Shown here piece after piece: positions 37,269 to 46,742 of a stretch of DNA of 64,000 nucleotides (within the stretch, counting starts at the first letter, position 1; the number at the start of each line of letters is the position of its first letter). The position numbers and the translations under genes are program-made. The notes beneath the pieces were generated by a model. The model ran no database searches. It had not been told where the DNA came from and saw nothing but the letters and a program-made list of their open reading frames with translations. Source of the DNA: Streptomyces verrucosisporus (GTDB lineage Bacteria; Actinomycetota; Actinomycetes; Streptomycetales; Streptomycetaceae); assembly GCF_017114865.1 (NCBI RefSeq), contig NZ_JADEYH010000001.1:248001-312000 (forward strand), read 5' to 3'.

Positions 37269-38726
37269 TCAGGCGGTGCGGCGCACCCGGTGGGCGTGGC
37301 CCCTGACGCCCAGGTACTCGTGACCGCGCATCTCGCACCAGGCCGGGACGTCCAGCCGGGCCGCCTCGTCGTCGGCCAGCAGCAGGACCGTGCCGCCCAC
37401 CGGCACCCGGCCGATCACCTTCGCCAGTTCGATCACCGGGATCGGGCACCGCTTGCCCCGGGAGTCGACGGTGAGGTCCGCCTCCCGGCCGGAGTCCATG
37501 CCCGCGGGCCCGCCGGTCCCCTCGCCCTCCCCGTCTCCCGGTCCGCCTGCCGCGGCGTGCGGGGCGTCGGCCACGGCGGCGGACGGCACCCGGAGCCGGT
37601 CGCGCACCTCCCGCACCGCTTCCGGCAGCACCGCCAGGAACGCCTCGACGTCCGCCTCGGCCGTGCCCGGTGGCAGCGACACCCGTACGTTCCCCTCCGA
37701 CAGCACCCCCATCGCGCGCAGCACATGACTGGGCGTCAGCGTGCTGGAGGTGCACGAGGACCCGGAGGAGACCGAGAACCCCGCCCGGTCCAGGGCGTGG
37801 AGCAGCGCCTCGCCGTCCACGTACAGGCAGGAGAACGTCACCACATGCGGCAGCCGGCGCACCGGATCGCCCACCACCTCCACGTCCGGCACCAGCGCGG
37901 GCACCTCGGCGCGTACGCGGTCCACCAGGGCGCGCAGCCGTGCCGCCTCGGCGTCCGCCTCCGCCCGTACCGCCCGCAGCGAAGCCGCCGCCGCGACGAT
38001 CGCGGGGAGGTCGGCGAAGCCGGGGGAGCGGCCCGACTCCCGCTCGTCCGCCGGGGCCGGCGGGGCGAACCGAACCCCCTTGCGTACCGCCAGCAGACCT
38101 ACCCCGCCCGGACCGCCCCACTTGTGCGCACTGGCCGCCAGCAGGGACCACCGTCCGGGCACCGGGCCCCACGCCAGCGACTGGGCGGCGTCCACCAGCA
38201 GCGGTACCCCGGCCTCGGCGCAGACCCCGGCCACCTCCTCCACCGGTTGCTCGGTGCCCACCTCGTGGTTGGCGGACTGCAGGCAGGCCAGCGCGGTCCC
38301 CGGCCCCGGGGAGCCGCCCCGCAGCGCCGCGCCGAAGGCCGCCGCGTCCACCCGGCCCGTGCGGTCCACCGGCACACGGACCACCGTCCCGCCGCCGGCC
38401 TCGTGGGCCTCGGCGGCGTGGAGCACGGCGGAGTGCTCCACGGCGGAGACCACCAGGGCGCGCCCGGCCCGCCGCCTCCCGGCGAGCGCGCCCGCGACGC
38501 CGGTGTGCAGGGAGCGGGTGCCCGACGGGGTGAAGACCAGTTCGTCCGGGCGGCATCCCACCGCCTCGGCCGCCGCCTCGCGCGCCGCGTCCAGCAGCAG
38601 CCTGGCCCGCCGGCCCTCCCGGTGCAGCCGGGCGGGATCGGCCCAGCCCTCGTCGAGCGCGGCGAGCAGCGCCTGGCGGGCGACGGGGTGGAGGGGGAGC
38701 GAGGAGGCTGCGTCGAAGTAGGGCAC
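37269..38726 (-). CDS. Cysteine desulfurase fused to a TusA-like sulfurtransferase
   Basis: A class V aminotransferase-fold protein of 485 residues. Residues 1-380 form the PLP enzyme: PLP lysine K202 in SAHKWGG, VEHSAV and QSANHEVGTEQ in the active site, and the mobile persulfide cysteine C325 (SGSSCTSS). After a Gly/Glu linker (390-412), a TusA domain follows with its acceptor cysteine C427 in RGKRCPIPVIE (CPxP). The fusion puts sulfur donor and acceptor in one chain. GTG start at 38724-38726. It is divergent from ctaC. Confidence 0.9.
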   Translation of the reverse strand: MPYFDAASSLPLHPVARQALLAALDEGWADPARLHREGRRARLLLDAAREAAAEAVGCRPDELVFTPSGTRSLHTGVAGALAGRRRAGRALVVSAVEHSAVLHAAEAHEAGGGTVVRVPVDRTGRVDAAAFGAALRGGSPGPGTALACLQSANHEVGTEQPVEEVAGVCAEAGVPLLVDAAQSLAWGPVPGRWSLLAASAHKWGGPGGVGLLAVRKGVRFAPPAPADERESGRSPGFADLPAIVAAAASLRAVRAEADAEAARLRALVDRVRAEVPALVPDVEVVGDPVRRLPHVVTFSCLYVDGEALLHALDRAGFSVSSGSSCTSSTLTPSHVLRAMGVLSEGNVRVSLPPGTAEADVEAFLAVLPEAVREVRDRLRVPSAAVADAPHAAAGGPGDGEGEGTGGPAGMDSGREADLTVDSRGKRCPIPVIELAKVIGRVPVGGTVLLLADDEAARLDVPAWCEMRGHEYLGVRGHAHRVRRTA

Positions 38727-38930
38727 ACCGGCACGCTAACGCGCCCGCCGCACCGAGTGCCTCCGGGGCCGCACGGCCGCGGAGGCGGTCGTTCCGCCCC
38801 TGTCCCTCCTCCGTCCCGGCCCGGCACCGGCCGCTGCCCCGGACCCGGTCACGGCCCCGATTCCACCCCATCGGAGGGCCGCGCGGCGCGTTGGGCACCC
38901 TCCCCGCGCGACCCCAAATAGCGTCCAGTA

Positions 38931-38959
38931 GGGTTTGGTCCGCATAAACATCCAAACCC
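38931..38959. promoter_or_regulatory. Inverted repeat GGGTTTGG-N13-CCAAACCC before ctaC
   Basis: Perfect eight-base arms (38931-38938 and 38952-38959). The left arm overlaps TAGGGT (38929-38934), a plausible -10 for ctaC, so the repeat may be an operator or a leader element. The rest of the 312-base divergent gap (38727-39038) shows nothing else I recognise. Confidence 0.45.
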
Positions 38960-39038
38960 CTGCCCGCGCCAGGGCCGGCGCCCGACCACACACGGCCGAG
39001 CCCGGGCCGAGCGGGCGAGACTCTCGGGAAGGCGCTAC

Positions 39039-39983
39039 GTGAGTCCCAACGGCTCCGACCGCTCGTCGCGGCGCCCGATGCGGCGGAAGCTGCCGCAGGC
39101 GCTTGCTGCGGGCCTGGTCCTGGCGACCGCCACCGGTTGCACATACAAGGACTTCCCCCGCCTCGGCATGCCCACCCCGGTCACGGAGGAGGCGCCGCGG
39201 ATCCTCTCCCTGTGGCAGGGATCGTGGGCGGCAGCGCTCGCGGTGGGCGTCCTGGTGTGGGGCCTGATCCTGTGGTGCGTCATCGTCTACCGGCGCACCA
39301 GGACCAAGGTCGAGGTACCCCCGCAGACCCGGTACAACATGCCCATCGAGGCGTTGTACACGGTGGTTCCGCTCATTATCATCTCGGTGCTCTTCTACTT
39401 CACGGCCCGTGACGAGACCAAGCTCCTGGAGCTTTCCGAGAAGCCGGACCACGTGATCAACGTGGTCGGCTACCAGTGGAGCTGGGGCTTCAACTACCTG
39501 GAGGACGTGGACGGTGACGCCTCCACGTCCAACACGGACGCCGACGAGCTCTCCGGCATCCCCGCCGACATGCTCAAGGCCGTCCCCGAGGGCGCCGAGG
39601 GCGTCTACACGGTGGGCACGCCGGGCGACCGGAACCCGCAGACCGGCAACCCCGGCCCCACCCTGTGGCTGCCCAAGGGCGAGAAGGTCCGGTTCATCCT
39701 GACCTCGCGCGACGTCATCCACTCCTTCTGGGTGGTGCCTTTCCTGTTCAAGCAGGACGTCATCCCCGGTCACACCAACCAGTTCGAGGTGACCCCCGAG
39801 AAGGAGGGCACCTTCCTGGGCAAGTGCGCCGAGCTGTGCGGCACGGACCACGCCCGGATGCTGTTCAACGTGAAGGTCGTCTCCCCGGAGCGCTACCAGC
39901 AGCACCTGGAGGAACTGGCGGAGAAGGGCCAGACCGGCTACATCCCGGCGGGCGGAGCCCGCCAAGAGCGAGAAGGCCAGTAA
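39039..39983 (+). CDS. ctaC: Cytochrome c oxidase subunit II
   Basis: Holds the CuA centre that accepts electrons from the bc1 complex. The 314-residue protein has a lipoprotein-type signal with C34 (LATATGC), two membrane helices at about 62-85 and 105-130, and a cupredoxin domain. The CuA ligands are in DVIHSFWVVPF and CAELCGTDHARM, both intact. No cytochrome c domain is fused, unlike some Gram-positive relatives, so electrons come from the diheme QcrC. GTG start at 39039; three bases separate it from ctaD. Confidence 0.96.
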   Translation: MSPNGSDRSSRRPMRRKLPQALAAGLVLATATGCTYKDFPRLGMPTPVTEEAPRILSLWQGSWAAALAVGVLVWGLILWCVIVYRRTRTKVEVPPQTRYNMPIEALYTVVPLIIISVLFYFTARDETKLLELSEKPDHVINVVGYQWSWGFNYLEDVDGDASTSNTDADELSGIPADMLKAVPEGAEGVYTVGTPGDRNPQTGNPGPTLWLPKGEKVRFILTSRDVIHSFWVVPFLFKQDVIPGHTNQFEVTPEKEGTFLGKCAELCGTDHARMLFNVKVVSPERYQQHLEELAEKGQTGYIPAGGARQEREGQ

Positions 39984-39986
39984 CCC

Positions 39987-41729
39987 GTGAGCATCCTCAA
40001 CGAATCCCGGGGTGCCGCCGCGACGTCGGATCAGCCGGCGGCGACCCCCGCGCCCCCGCGCCGCAGCCGGCGCGGCAACCGTGTGATCCAGTGGCTGACC
40101 ACCACCGACCACAAGACGATCGGCACGCTCTACCTGGTCACCTCGTTCTTCTTCTTCTGCGTCGGCGGCGTGCTGGCGCTGGTGATGCGTGCCGAGCTGG
40201 CCCGTCCGGGCCTGCAGGTCATGTCGAACGAGCAGTTCAACCAGGCGTTCACCATGCATGGCACGATCATGCTGCTGATGTTCGCCACCCCGCTGTTCGC
40301 CGGCTTCGCGAACTGGATCATGCCGCTGCAGATCGGCGCGCCCGACGTGGCGTTCCCGCGGCTGAACATGTTCGCCTACTGGCTCTACTCCTTCGGCTCG
40401 CTGATCGCGGTCGGCGGCTTCCTCACCCCCAACGGCGCCGCCAGCTTCGGCTGGTTCGCCTACACCCCGCTGAGCGACGCCGTCCACAGCCCCGGTGTCG
40501 GCGGCGACATGTGGATCATGGGCCTGGCCCTCTCCGGATTCGGCACGATCCTGGGCGCGGTCAACTTCATCACCACGATCATCTGCATGCGCGCCCCGGG
40601 CATGACGATGTTCCGGATGCCGATCTTCACCTGGAACGTGCTGCTGACCGGTGTCCTGGTTCTGCTGGCCTTCCCGGTGCTGGCCGCCGCGCTCTTCGCG
40701 CTTGAGGCCGACCGCAAGTTCGGCTCGCACATCTTCGACCCGTCCAACGGCGGCGCGCTGCTGTGGCAGCACCTGTTCTGGTTCTTCGGCCACCCCGAGG
40801 TCTACATCATCGCGCTGCCGTTCTTCGGCATCGTCTCCGAGATCATCCCGGTCTTCAGCCGCAAGCCGATCTTCGGCTACATCGGCCTGGTGGCCGCGAC
40901 GATCGCGATCGCGGGTCTGTCGATCACCGTGTGGGCGCACCACATGTACGTCACCGGCGGTGTGCTGCTGCCGTTCTTCGCCTTCATGACGTTCCTGATC
41001 GCGGTGCCCACCGGTGTGAAGTTCTTCAACTGGCTGGGCACGATGTGGAAGGGCTCGCTGAGCTTCGAGACGCCGATGCTGTGGACGATCGGCTTCCTGA
41101 TCACCTTCCTCTTCGGCGGTCTGACCGGCGTCATCCTGGCCTCTCCGCCGCTGGACTTCCACGTCTCCGACAGCTACTTCGTGGTGGCGCACTTCCACTA
41201 CGTGGTCTTCGGCACGGTCGTCTTCGCGATGTTCGCCGGCTTCCACTTCTGGTGGCCGAAGTTCACCGGGAAGATGCTCGACGAGCGGCTCGGCAAGATC
41301 ACCTTCTGGACGCTGTTCATCGGCTTCCACGGCACCTTCCTGGTCCAGCACTGGCTGGGCGCGGAGGGCATGCCGCGCCGGTACTCCGACTACCTGGCGG
41401 CCGACGGCTACACCGCGCTGAACACCTTCTCGACGATCAGCTCGTTCCTGCTGGGCATGTCGATGCTGCCGTTCTTCTACAACGTCTGGAAGACGGCGAA
41501 GTACGCGCCGAAGGTCGCCGTGGACGACCCGTGGGGCTACGGACGCTCGCTGGAGTGGGCGACCTCCTGCCCGCCGCCGCGGCACAACTTCGTCTCCCTG
41601 CCGCGGATCCGCTCCGAATCCCCGGCGTTCGACCTGCACCACCCGGAGATCGCGGCCCTCGACCAGCTCGAGAACACCGAAGGTCCCGAGGGCCCGGCCC
41701 TCTCCGGTGCCAAGGAGGCCGGCAAGTGA
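39987..41729 (+). CDS. ctaD: Cytochrome c oxidase subunit I
   Basis: Catalytic subunit of the aa3 oxidase, reducing oxygen and pumping protons; 580 residues with 12 membrane helices. The heme a ligand lies in [14 protein letters not shown] contains the CuB histidine-tyrosine cross-link; WAHHMYV gives the two other CuB histidines; [10 protein letters not shown] holds the paired heme ligands. GTG start three bases after ctaC, and overlap with ctaF show one operon, ctaCDF. The C-terminal 60 residues are an acidic cytoplasmic tail. Confidence 0.98.
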   Translation: MSILNESRGAAATSDQPAATPAPPRRSRRGNRVIQWLTTTDHKTIGTLYLVTSFFFFCVGGVLALVMRAELARPGLQVMSNEQFNQAFTMHGTIMLLMFATPLFAGFANWIMPLQIGAPDVAFPRLNMFAYWLYSFGSLIAVGGFLTPNGAASFGWFAYTPLSDAVHSPGVGGDMWIMGLALSGFGTILGAVNFITTIICMRAPGMTMFRMPIFTWNVLLTGVLVLLAFPVLAAALFALEADRKFGSHIFDPSNGGALLWQHLFWFFGHPEVYIIALPFFGIVSEIIPVFSRKPIFGYIGLVAATIAIAGLSITVWAHHMYVTGGVLLPFFAFMTFLIAVPTGVKFFNWLGTMWKGSLSFETPMLWTIGFLITFLFGGLTGVILASPPLDFHVSDSYFVVAHFHYVVFGTVVFAMFAGFHFWWPKFTGKMLDERLGKITFWTLFIGFHGTFLVQHWLGAEGMPRRYSDYLAADGYTALNTFSTISSFLLGMSMLPFFYNVWKTAKYAPKVAVDDPWGYGRSLEWATSCPPPRHNFVSLPRIRSESPAFDLHHPEIAALDQLENTEGPEGPALSGAKEAGK

Positions 41730-42124
41730 AGATCCAGGGACGCATGTTCATCTGGCTGTCGGTCTTCATCCTGGCCGTCGCCGTCATCTACGGCTTCTGG
41801 GCCAAGGAGCCGGTCGGCACCACGGCGCTCTTCATGGCCTTCGGCCTGTCGATCATGGTCGGCTACTACCTGGCCTTCACCGCCCGGCGGGTGGACACCG
41901 GAGCGCAGGACAACAAGGACGCGGACGTCGCCGACGACGCCGGCGAGCTGGGCTTCTTCAGCCCGCACAGCTGGCAGCCGCTCGTCCTGGCCGCGGGCGG
42001 GGCGTTCGCCTTCCTCGGCGTGGCCATCGGCTGGTGGCTGGTCTACATCTCCGCGCCGCTGCTGCTCATCGGTCTGTTCGGCTGGGTCCTGGAGTACTAC
42101 CACGGCGAGAACCAGAACCAGTGA
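41726..42124 (+). CDS. ctaF: Cytochrome c oxidase subunit IV (CtaF)
   Basis: Small actinobacterial oxidase subunit of 132 residues with four membrane helices in two pairs, the middle loop being acidic ([15 protein letters not shown]). The GTG start overlaps the ctaD stop (GTGA), so translation is coupled. It stabilises the aa3 oxidase in the bc1-aa3 supercomplex; not related to subunit IV of proteobacterial oxidases. Confidence 0.93.
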   Translation: MKIQGRMFIWLSVFILAVAVIYGFWAKEPVGTTALFMAFGLSIMVGYYLAFTARRVDTGAQDNKDADVADDAGELGFFSPHSWQPLVLAAGGAFAFLGVAIGWWLVYISAPLLLIGLFGWVLEYYHGENQNQ

Positions 42125-42159
42125 ACCGGTAGGGAACCAGTAGCCCTACCCCCTTACGC

Positions 42160-42196
42160 ACGGGTCATCTCCGGACACACTCCGGAGATGACCCGT
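42160..42196 (+). terminator. Strong hairpin after ctaCDF
   Basis: Perfect 16-base arms (42160-42175 and 42181-42196), five-base loop, 35 bases after the ctaF stop. Confidence 0.85.
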
Positions 42197-42234
42197 TCGT
42201 ACGTGTCCGGCTCGTCCGTTCCGAGCAGCGTTCC

Positions 42235-42240
42235 TACCGT
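42235..42240 (+). promoter_or_regulatory. -10 hexamer of the L,D-transpeptidase gene (leaderless)
   Basis: TACCGT ends six bases before the ATG at 42247; no Shine-Dalgarno sequence. Same hexamer and spacing as the RDD gene at 1696. Confidence 0.5.
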
Positions 42241-42246
42241 GGCAGC

Positions 42247-43440
42247 ATGAGTCGTGGATCACGCAGGACGGCAATGATCTGCTTCCTGATACTCGCGCCG
42301 CTCGCGGTGGGACCCACCGCGTGCAGCAGCGGCGAGCGGCCTCAGGACGCGGCCCCCTACGACGCCACCGCGCACGTCTCGCTGAACACCGGCGGGAAGG
42401 ACCGTGCCGCGGACCCGGACAAGCCCCTGGAGATCACCGCCCGCGACGGCAACCGCATCACGGACGTGCGGGCGGTCGACACGGCGGGCCGCCGCCTGGA
42501 GGGCGAGCTGACCGCCGACGGCTCCCGCTGGCGCAGTGACACCCCGCCGGCCGGCGCCATGCGCTACACCGTCGTCGTCAGCACCGAGCGCGGCGACGGC
42601 TCCCAGGGCCGCCGCACCGCCGGATTCACCACCCGGCCGGCGACCGGCGGCAAGAGGCTGGAGGTGGACCTCGGGCCGGACAACGGCACCTACGGCGTCG
42701 GCCAGCCCATCACCGCCGAACTCAGCCGGCCGGTCAGGGACGCCCGTCAGCGAGCGATCGTGGAACGCGCGCTGAGGGTGGAGTCCTCGCCCGCCGTCGA
42801 GGGCTCCTGGCGCTGGATGGACGACCACACACTCCACTACCGCCCGCGCTCCTACTGGCCCGCGCACGCCACCGTCGAGGTGCGCGGCAGCCTGGAGGGC
42901 GTGTGGATCAGGGACGGGCTGCGCGGCGGGAAGGCGGAGCCGGTGCGCATCCGGACCGGCGACCGCGTCGAGGCCGTCGTGGACATCGACAAAACGAAGA
43001 TGACCGTCCGGAAGAACGGCGAGGCCGTCCGGACCATCCCGGTCACCACCGGCAAGCCCGGGTTCCGCACCCGCGAGGGCGTCAAGGTGGTGCTCGGCCG
43101 ACAGGCCGCCGTACGCATGACAGGCACCAGCATCGGCATCCCGGCGGGCAGCGCCGACTCCTACGACCTGGACGTCCGCTGGGCCGTGCAGCTCACCGAC
43201 AGCGGCGAGTTCGTCCACGCCGCGCCCTGGTCGGCGGCGCACCACGGCAAGGACAACGTCAGCCACGGCTGCACGGGCATGAGCATGGAGAACGCCCGCT
43301 GGTTCTTCGACAACGTCCGCCAGGGCGACGTCGTCCGGTACGTGGGAGGAGACGGGCCGAGGATGCCGGCCTTCGGCAACGGCCTCGGCGACTGGAACCT
43401 CTCCTGGCAGCAGTGGCGCGAGGGCAGCGCCCTGGGCTGA
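42247..43440 (+). CDS. L,D-transpeptidase lipoprotein (Ig-like domains plus YkuD)
   Basis: Forms 3-3 peptidoglycan cross-links or attaches proteins to them. The 397-residue protein has a lipoprotein signal (GPTACSS, Cys26), two Ig-like domains (about 45-115 and 125-235, the second with GTYGVGQPITAEL) and a C-terminal YkuD domain from about 240. The catalytic motif reads SHGCTGMS, keeping the His and the nucleophilic Cys, and VHAAPWS precedes it. The layout matches mycobacterial Ldt enzymes. It stands alone between two terminators. Confidence 0.93.
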   Translation: MSRGSRRTAMICFLILAPLAVGPTACSSGERPQDAAPYDATAHVSLNTGGKDRAADPDKPLEITARDGNRITDVRAVDTAGRRLEGELTADGSRWRSDTPPAGAMRYTVVVSTERGDGSQGRRTAGFTTRPATGGKRLEVDLGPDNGTYGVGQPITAELSRPVRDARQRAIVERALRVESSPAVEGSWRWMDDHTLHYRPRSYWPAHATVEVRGSLEGVWIRDGLRGGKAEPVRIRTGDRVEAVVDIDKTKMTVRKNGEAVRTIPVTTGKPGFRTREGVKVVLGRQAAVRMTGTSIGIPAGSADSYDLDVRWAVQLTDSGEFVHAAPWSAAHHGKDNVSHGCTGMSMENARWFFDNVRQGDVVRYVGGDGPRMPAFGNGLGDWNLSWQQWREGSALG

Positions 43441-43473
43441 CCGGGACGGAAGGAGCACAGATCACCCGAAAGA

Positions 43474-43521
43474 GGCAGGGGCCGCTGCCGGCACCCCGAG
43501 GTGCCGGCAGCGGCCCCTGCC
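43474..43521. terminator. 21-bp perfect hairpin terminator
   Basis: Perfect 21-base arms (43474-43494 and 43501-43521), six-base loop, between the transpeptidase gene and the convergent receiver-like gene. Confidence 0.9.
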
Positions 43522-43534
43522 CGCGGGCGGGCTC

Positions 43535-43936
43535 TCAGGCGGCCGCGTGCTCGTCGCGGCGCAGCAGCCCGGCCAGGGCGTCGGCCAGGAGCACCGGGTC
43601 CACCGGGTGCGCGACGGCGGCCTCCGCCCGGCTCCAGGTCGCGAGCCAGGCGTCCTGCGGGCGGCCGATCAGCAGCAGTACGGGCGGGCAGTCGAAGATC
43701 TCGTCCTTGATCTGGCGGCACACGCCCATCCCGCCGGCGGGCACCGCCTCGCCGTCCAGGACGCAGACGTCGATGCCGCCCTCCTCCAGGGCCGTGAGCA
43801 CGGCGGGAAGCGTGGCGCACTCCACGTACTCGACCCGCGGCACGTCGGCGGCCGGTCGGCGCCCGGCGGCCAGCCGCACCTGCTCGCGGGTGTTGGCGTC
43901 GTCGCTGTAGACCAGCACCGTGGCGGTCGGCTGCAT
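43535..43936 (-). CDS. Stand-alone receiver-like protein, degenerate
   Basis: A 133-residue protein with a CheY-like fold and no output domain. It keeps the acidic pair D12-D13 and the central D61 in DVCVLDG, but the usual Ser/Thr before the loop (LLLIGRPQ) and the conserved Lys-Pro (AVAHPVDP, Lys replaced by His) are altered, so ordinary phosphorelay is doubtful. The ATG at 43934-43936 has GGAGG close upstream. Divergent from ctaE across a 259-base gap; a link to respiration control is only inferred from position. Confidence 0.8.
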   Translation of the reverse strand: MQPTATVLVYSDDANTREQVRLAAGRRPAADVPRVEYVECATLPAVLTALEEGGIDVCVLDGEAVPAGGMGVCRQIKDEIFDCPPVLLLIGRPQDAWLATWSRAEAAVAHPVDPVLLADALAGLLRRDEHAAA

Positions 43937-44179
43937 GGTTCCTCCGTGTCCTCGGGGACGCCCGCCGGGGGCGTCTCGGGGTGTCTCGGGGTGGCTCAGA
44001 GGTCCACGGGTCCGTGGAGCCACGGACCTGCGGGCCGTGTATGCCGTCGTTGGCGGATGCTACTCCGTCCCGGCCCGTCGCGTCAGGGATCCGGAAGGCC
44101 CGGGGATGGGCTGTCTGAGCAGGACATGGGAGGTTGACACACCGAACAGGACCCCCCGGGGTGAGGGCCGGATAAGCGA

Positions 44180-44194
44180 CCGACATAATGTCGG
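44180..44194. promoter_or_regulatory. CATAAT -10 inside a palindrome at the ctaE start
   Basis: CCGACAT-A-ATGTCGG, perfect seven-base arms. It contains CATAAT (44184-44189), placed six bases before the ctaE GTG at 44196, which has no ribosome binding site. It could be both the -10 of a leaderless ctaE transcript and an operator. The rest of 43937-44179 includes a TTGACA (44134-44139) too far away to be the -35. Confidence 0.45.
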
Positions 44195-44195
44195 C

Positions 44196-44804
44196 GTGGC
44201 GACAGCAACAGCAGTAGATACCGGGCACGCGCACCCGTCGGTCAACAGGCCGAACCTCACCAGCGTCGGGACCATCATCTGGTTGAGTTCCGAGCTGATG
44301 TTCTTCGCGGCCCTCTTCGCGATGTACTTCACCCTCCGGTCGGTGACGGGAGCCGAATACTGGACGGAACGGGCGGACATCCTGAACCTCCCGTTCGCGG
44401 CGACGAACACCACGATCCTGGTGCTCTCCTCCCTGACCTGCCAGCTCGGCGTCTTCGCCGCCGAGCGCGGTGACGTGAAGAGGCTGCGCCTGTGGTTCGT
44501 GATCACGTTCGTCATGGGTGCGATCTTCATCGGCGGCCAGGTCTTCGAGTACACCGAGCTGGTCCACGAGGGCGTCTCCATCTCCTCGGGGCCGTACGGG
44601 TCGGCGTTCTACCTGACCACCGGCTTCCACGGCCTCCACGTGACGGGCGGCCTGATCGCCTTCCTGTTCGTCCTCGGCAGGACGTACATGGCACGGCGCT
44701 TCACGCACCACCAGGCCACCGCGGCCATCGTGGTGTCCTATTACTGGCACTTCGTCGATGTCGTCTGGATCGGCCTCTTCGCCACCATCTACCTGATCAA
44801 GTGA
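44196..44804 (+). CDS. ctaE: Cytochrome c oxidase subunit III
   Basis: Subunit III of the aa3 oxidase, 202 residues with five membrane helices in the actinobacterial form. It starts [17 protein letters not shown] (GTG), followed by [21 protein letters not shown], typical for the family, and ends [21 protein letters not shown]. Encoded at the head of ctaE-qcrC-qcrA-qcrB rather than with ctaCD, the standard actinobacterial layout. No ribosome binding site precedes the GTG, so it is probably translated from a leaderless mRNA. Confidence 0.95.
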   Translation: MATATAVDTGHAHPSVNRPNLTSVGTIIWLSSELMFFAALFAMYFTLRSVTGAEYWTERADILNLPFAATNTTILVLSSLTCQLGVFAAERGDVKRLRLWFVITFVMGAIFIGGQVFEYTELVHEGVSISSGPYGSAFYLTTGFHGLHVTGGLIAFLFVLGRTYMARRFTHHQATAAIVVSYYWHFVDVVWIGLFATIYLIK

Positions 44805-44859
44805 TCAGGCAGTACAGCCAGAAGCATCGACGCAGAAGATCCTGACACCGGGGTAATCC

Positions 44860-45678
44860 GTGAAAAAGCTCTCCGCACGACGGCGCCATCCGCTGGCGGC
44901 GCTCGTCGTCCTACTCTTCGCGCTGGCGGCCACCGGGGGGCTGTACGCCGCGTTCGCCCCCGCGGACGAGGCGAAGGCCGACACCTCGGCCGCGTCCTCG
45001 CAGTCTCTCGCCATCGAGGAGGGCGAGAAGCTCTACGCCACCGGCTGCTCCAGTTGCCACGGAACCGGCGGCCAGGGCACGAGTGACGGCCCCACCCTCG
45101 TGGGCGTCGGCGCCGCGGCCGTGGACTTCCAGGTGGGCACCGGCCGCATGCCGGCCCAGTCCCCGGGCGCCCAGGCGCCCAAGAAGCCGCAGGTCTACAC
45201 GCAGGCGCAGATCGACCAGCTCGCGGCGTACGTCGCCTCGCTGGGCCCCGGTCCGAGCATCCCGACCGAGGAGCAGTACGACCCCGCGGGTGCCGACAGC
45301 GCCGCGGGCGGCGAGCTGTTCCGCACCAACTGCGCGCAGTGCCACAACTTCACCGGTGAGGGCGGCGCCCTCACCAACGGCAAGTACGCTCCCTCGCTCG
45401 ACGGTGTCTCCGACAAGCACATCTACGAGGCGATGCTGACCGGCCCGCAGAACATGCCCGTCTTCCCCGACTCGGTGCTGCCCGAGGAGGAGAAGCGGGA
45501 GATCATCGCCTACGTCAACGATGTCCAGGGTGAGGACGAGAAGTCTCCCGGCGGCTTCAAGCTGGGCGGCTTCGGCCCGGTCGCCGAAGGCATGTTCGCG
45601 TGGACGATCGTCCTCGCTCTTCTGATCGGCGTCGCCGTGTGGGTCGCGGCGCGTACCGCCAAGGCCAGGAAGTCATGA
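44860..45678 (+). CDS. qcrC: Diheme cytochrome c subunit of bc1 complex
   Basis: Passes electrons from the Rieske protein directly to CuA of the oxidase, replacing soluble cytochrome c. The 272-residue protein has an N-terminal membrane helix (about 12-32) and two heme c sites, C63-S-S-C66-H67 and C158-A-Q-C161-H162. A second helix near the C-terminus (about 248-268) anchors it. GTG start at 44860. The stop overlaps qcrA by four bases. Confidence 0.96.
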   Translation: MKKLSARRRHPLAALVVLLFALAATGGLYAAFAPADEAKADTSAASSQSLAIEEGEKLYATGCSSCHGTGGQGTSDGPTLVGVGAAAVDFQVGTGRMPAQSPGAQAPKKPQVYTQAQIDQLAAYVASLGPGPSIPTEEQYDPAGADSAAGGELFRTNCAQCHNFTGEGGALTNGKYAPSLDGVSDKHIYEAMLTGPQNMPVFPDSVLPEEEKREIIAYVNDVQGEDEKSPGGFKLGGFGPVAEGMFAWTIVLALLIGVAVWVAARTAKARKS

Positions 45679-46742
45679 GTAGCCACACCGGATCCCACGA
45701 CGTGCCAGACGAGAACCTGCCGGAAGGGCGCGAGAGCACCCACGGCGAGGCGGCGACCAGGGCGCAGAACCCGTTCGCCGACCCGGGGCTGCCGCCCCAC
45801 GAGCCGCGTGTCCAGGACATCGACGAGCGGGCCGCCAAGCGTTCCGAGCGCACCGTCGCCCTGCTGTTCACGGTCTCGATCCTGGCCACCATCGGCTTCA
45901 TCGCCTCCTATGTGATCTTCCCGATCGACCAGTACGTCTTCATCTGGCCGCTCGGTGAGATCAGCGCCCTGAACTTCTCGCTGGGCATGACGCTGGGCAT
46001 CGCCCTGTTCTGCATCGGCGCCGGCGCGGTCCACTGGGGACGCACGCTGATGTCGGACCACGAGCTGATCGGCGAGCGCCACCCGATCGAGGCGGACGAG
46101 CCGACCCGCACGCAGGTCCTCGCCGACTTCTCCCAGGGCGCCAAGGAGTCGCAGCTCGGCCGCCGCAAGCTGATCCGCAACACCATGTTCGGCGCGCTGG
46201 CCGTGGTGCCGCTGTCCGGCGTGGTGCTGCTGCGCGACCTCGGCCCGCTGCCCGAGGACAAGCTGCGCCACACCGCCTGGGAGAGGGGCAAGCTGCTCGT
46301 CAACCAGAACACCGACGAGCCGCTGCGTCCCGAGGACATCACCGTCGGTTCCCTGGTCTTCGCCAAGCCCGAGGGCCTGGAGGAGGGCACCCACGAGTTC
46401 ATGGCGGAGATCGCCAAGGCCGCGGTGATGCTCGTGCGCCTGGAGCCGAAGGACATCAAGGACAAGCAGGAGCTGGACTGGTCCCACGAGGGCATCGTGG
46501 CCTACTCCAGGATCTGCACCCACGTCGGCTGCCCGGTCACCCTGTACGAGCAGCAGACCCACCACGTGCTGTGCCCGTGCCACCAGTCGACGTTCGACCT
46601 GGCCGACGGCGCGCGGGTGATCTTCGGCCCGGCCGGCCACCCCCTGCCGCAGCTGCGGATCAGTGTCAACGAAGACGGCTACCTCGAGGCGCAGGGCGAC
46701 TTCGCGGAGCCCGTCGGCCCGAGCTTCTGGGAGCGCGGATGA
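45675..46742 (+). CDS. qcrA: Rieske iron-sulfur protein of bc1 complex
   Basis: The 355-residue protein has an N-terminal disordered segment, three membrane helices (about 60-85, 97-118 and 172-190, the actinobacterial form) and a C-terminal Rieske domain. The [2Fe-2S] ligands are in CTHVGC and CPCHQSTF, with the disulfide cysteines also present. ATG overlaps the qcrC stop, and the stop overlaps the qcrB start. It oxidises menaquinol and passes electrons to QcrC. Confidence 0.96.
   Translation: MSSHTGSHDVPDENLPEGRESTHGEAATRAQNPFADPGLPPHEPRVQDIDERAAKRSERTVALLFTVSILATIGFIASYVIFPIDQYVFIWPLGEISALNFSLGMTLGIALFCIGAGAVHWGRTLMSDHELIGERHPIEADEPTRTQVLADFSQGAKESQLGRRKLIRNTMFGALAVVPLSGVVLLRDLGPLPEDKLRHTAWERGKLLVNQNTDEPLRPEDITVGSLVFAKPEGLEEGTHEFMAEIAKAAVMLVRLEPKDIKDKQELDWSHEGIVAYSRICTHVGCPVTLYEQQTHHVLCPCHQSTFDLADGARVIFGPAGHPLPQLRISVNEDGYLEAQGDFAEPVGPSFWERG

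Noticed and set aside
44134..44139. TTGACA as -35 for ctaE
   Set aside because: It is 44 bases from CATAAT, far beyond the normal spacing, and no -10 is found 16-18 bases after it.
44188..44190. ATG as start for ctaE
   Set aside because: Out of frame with the conserved protein.
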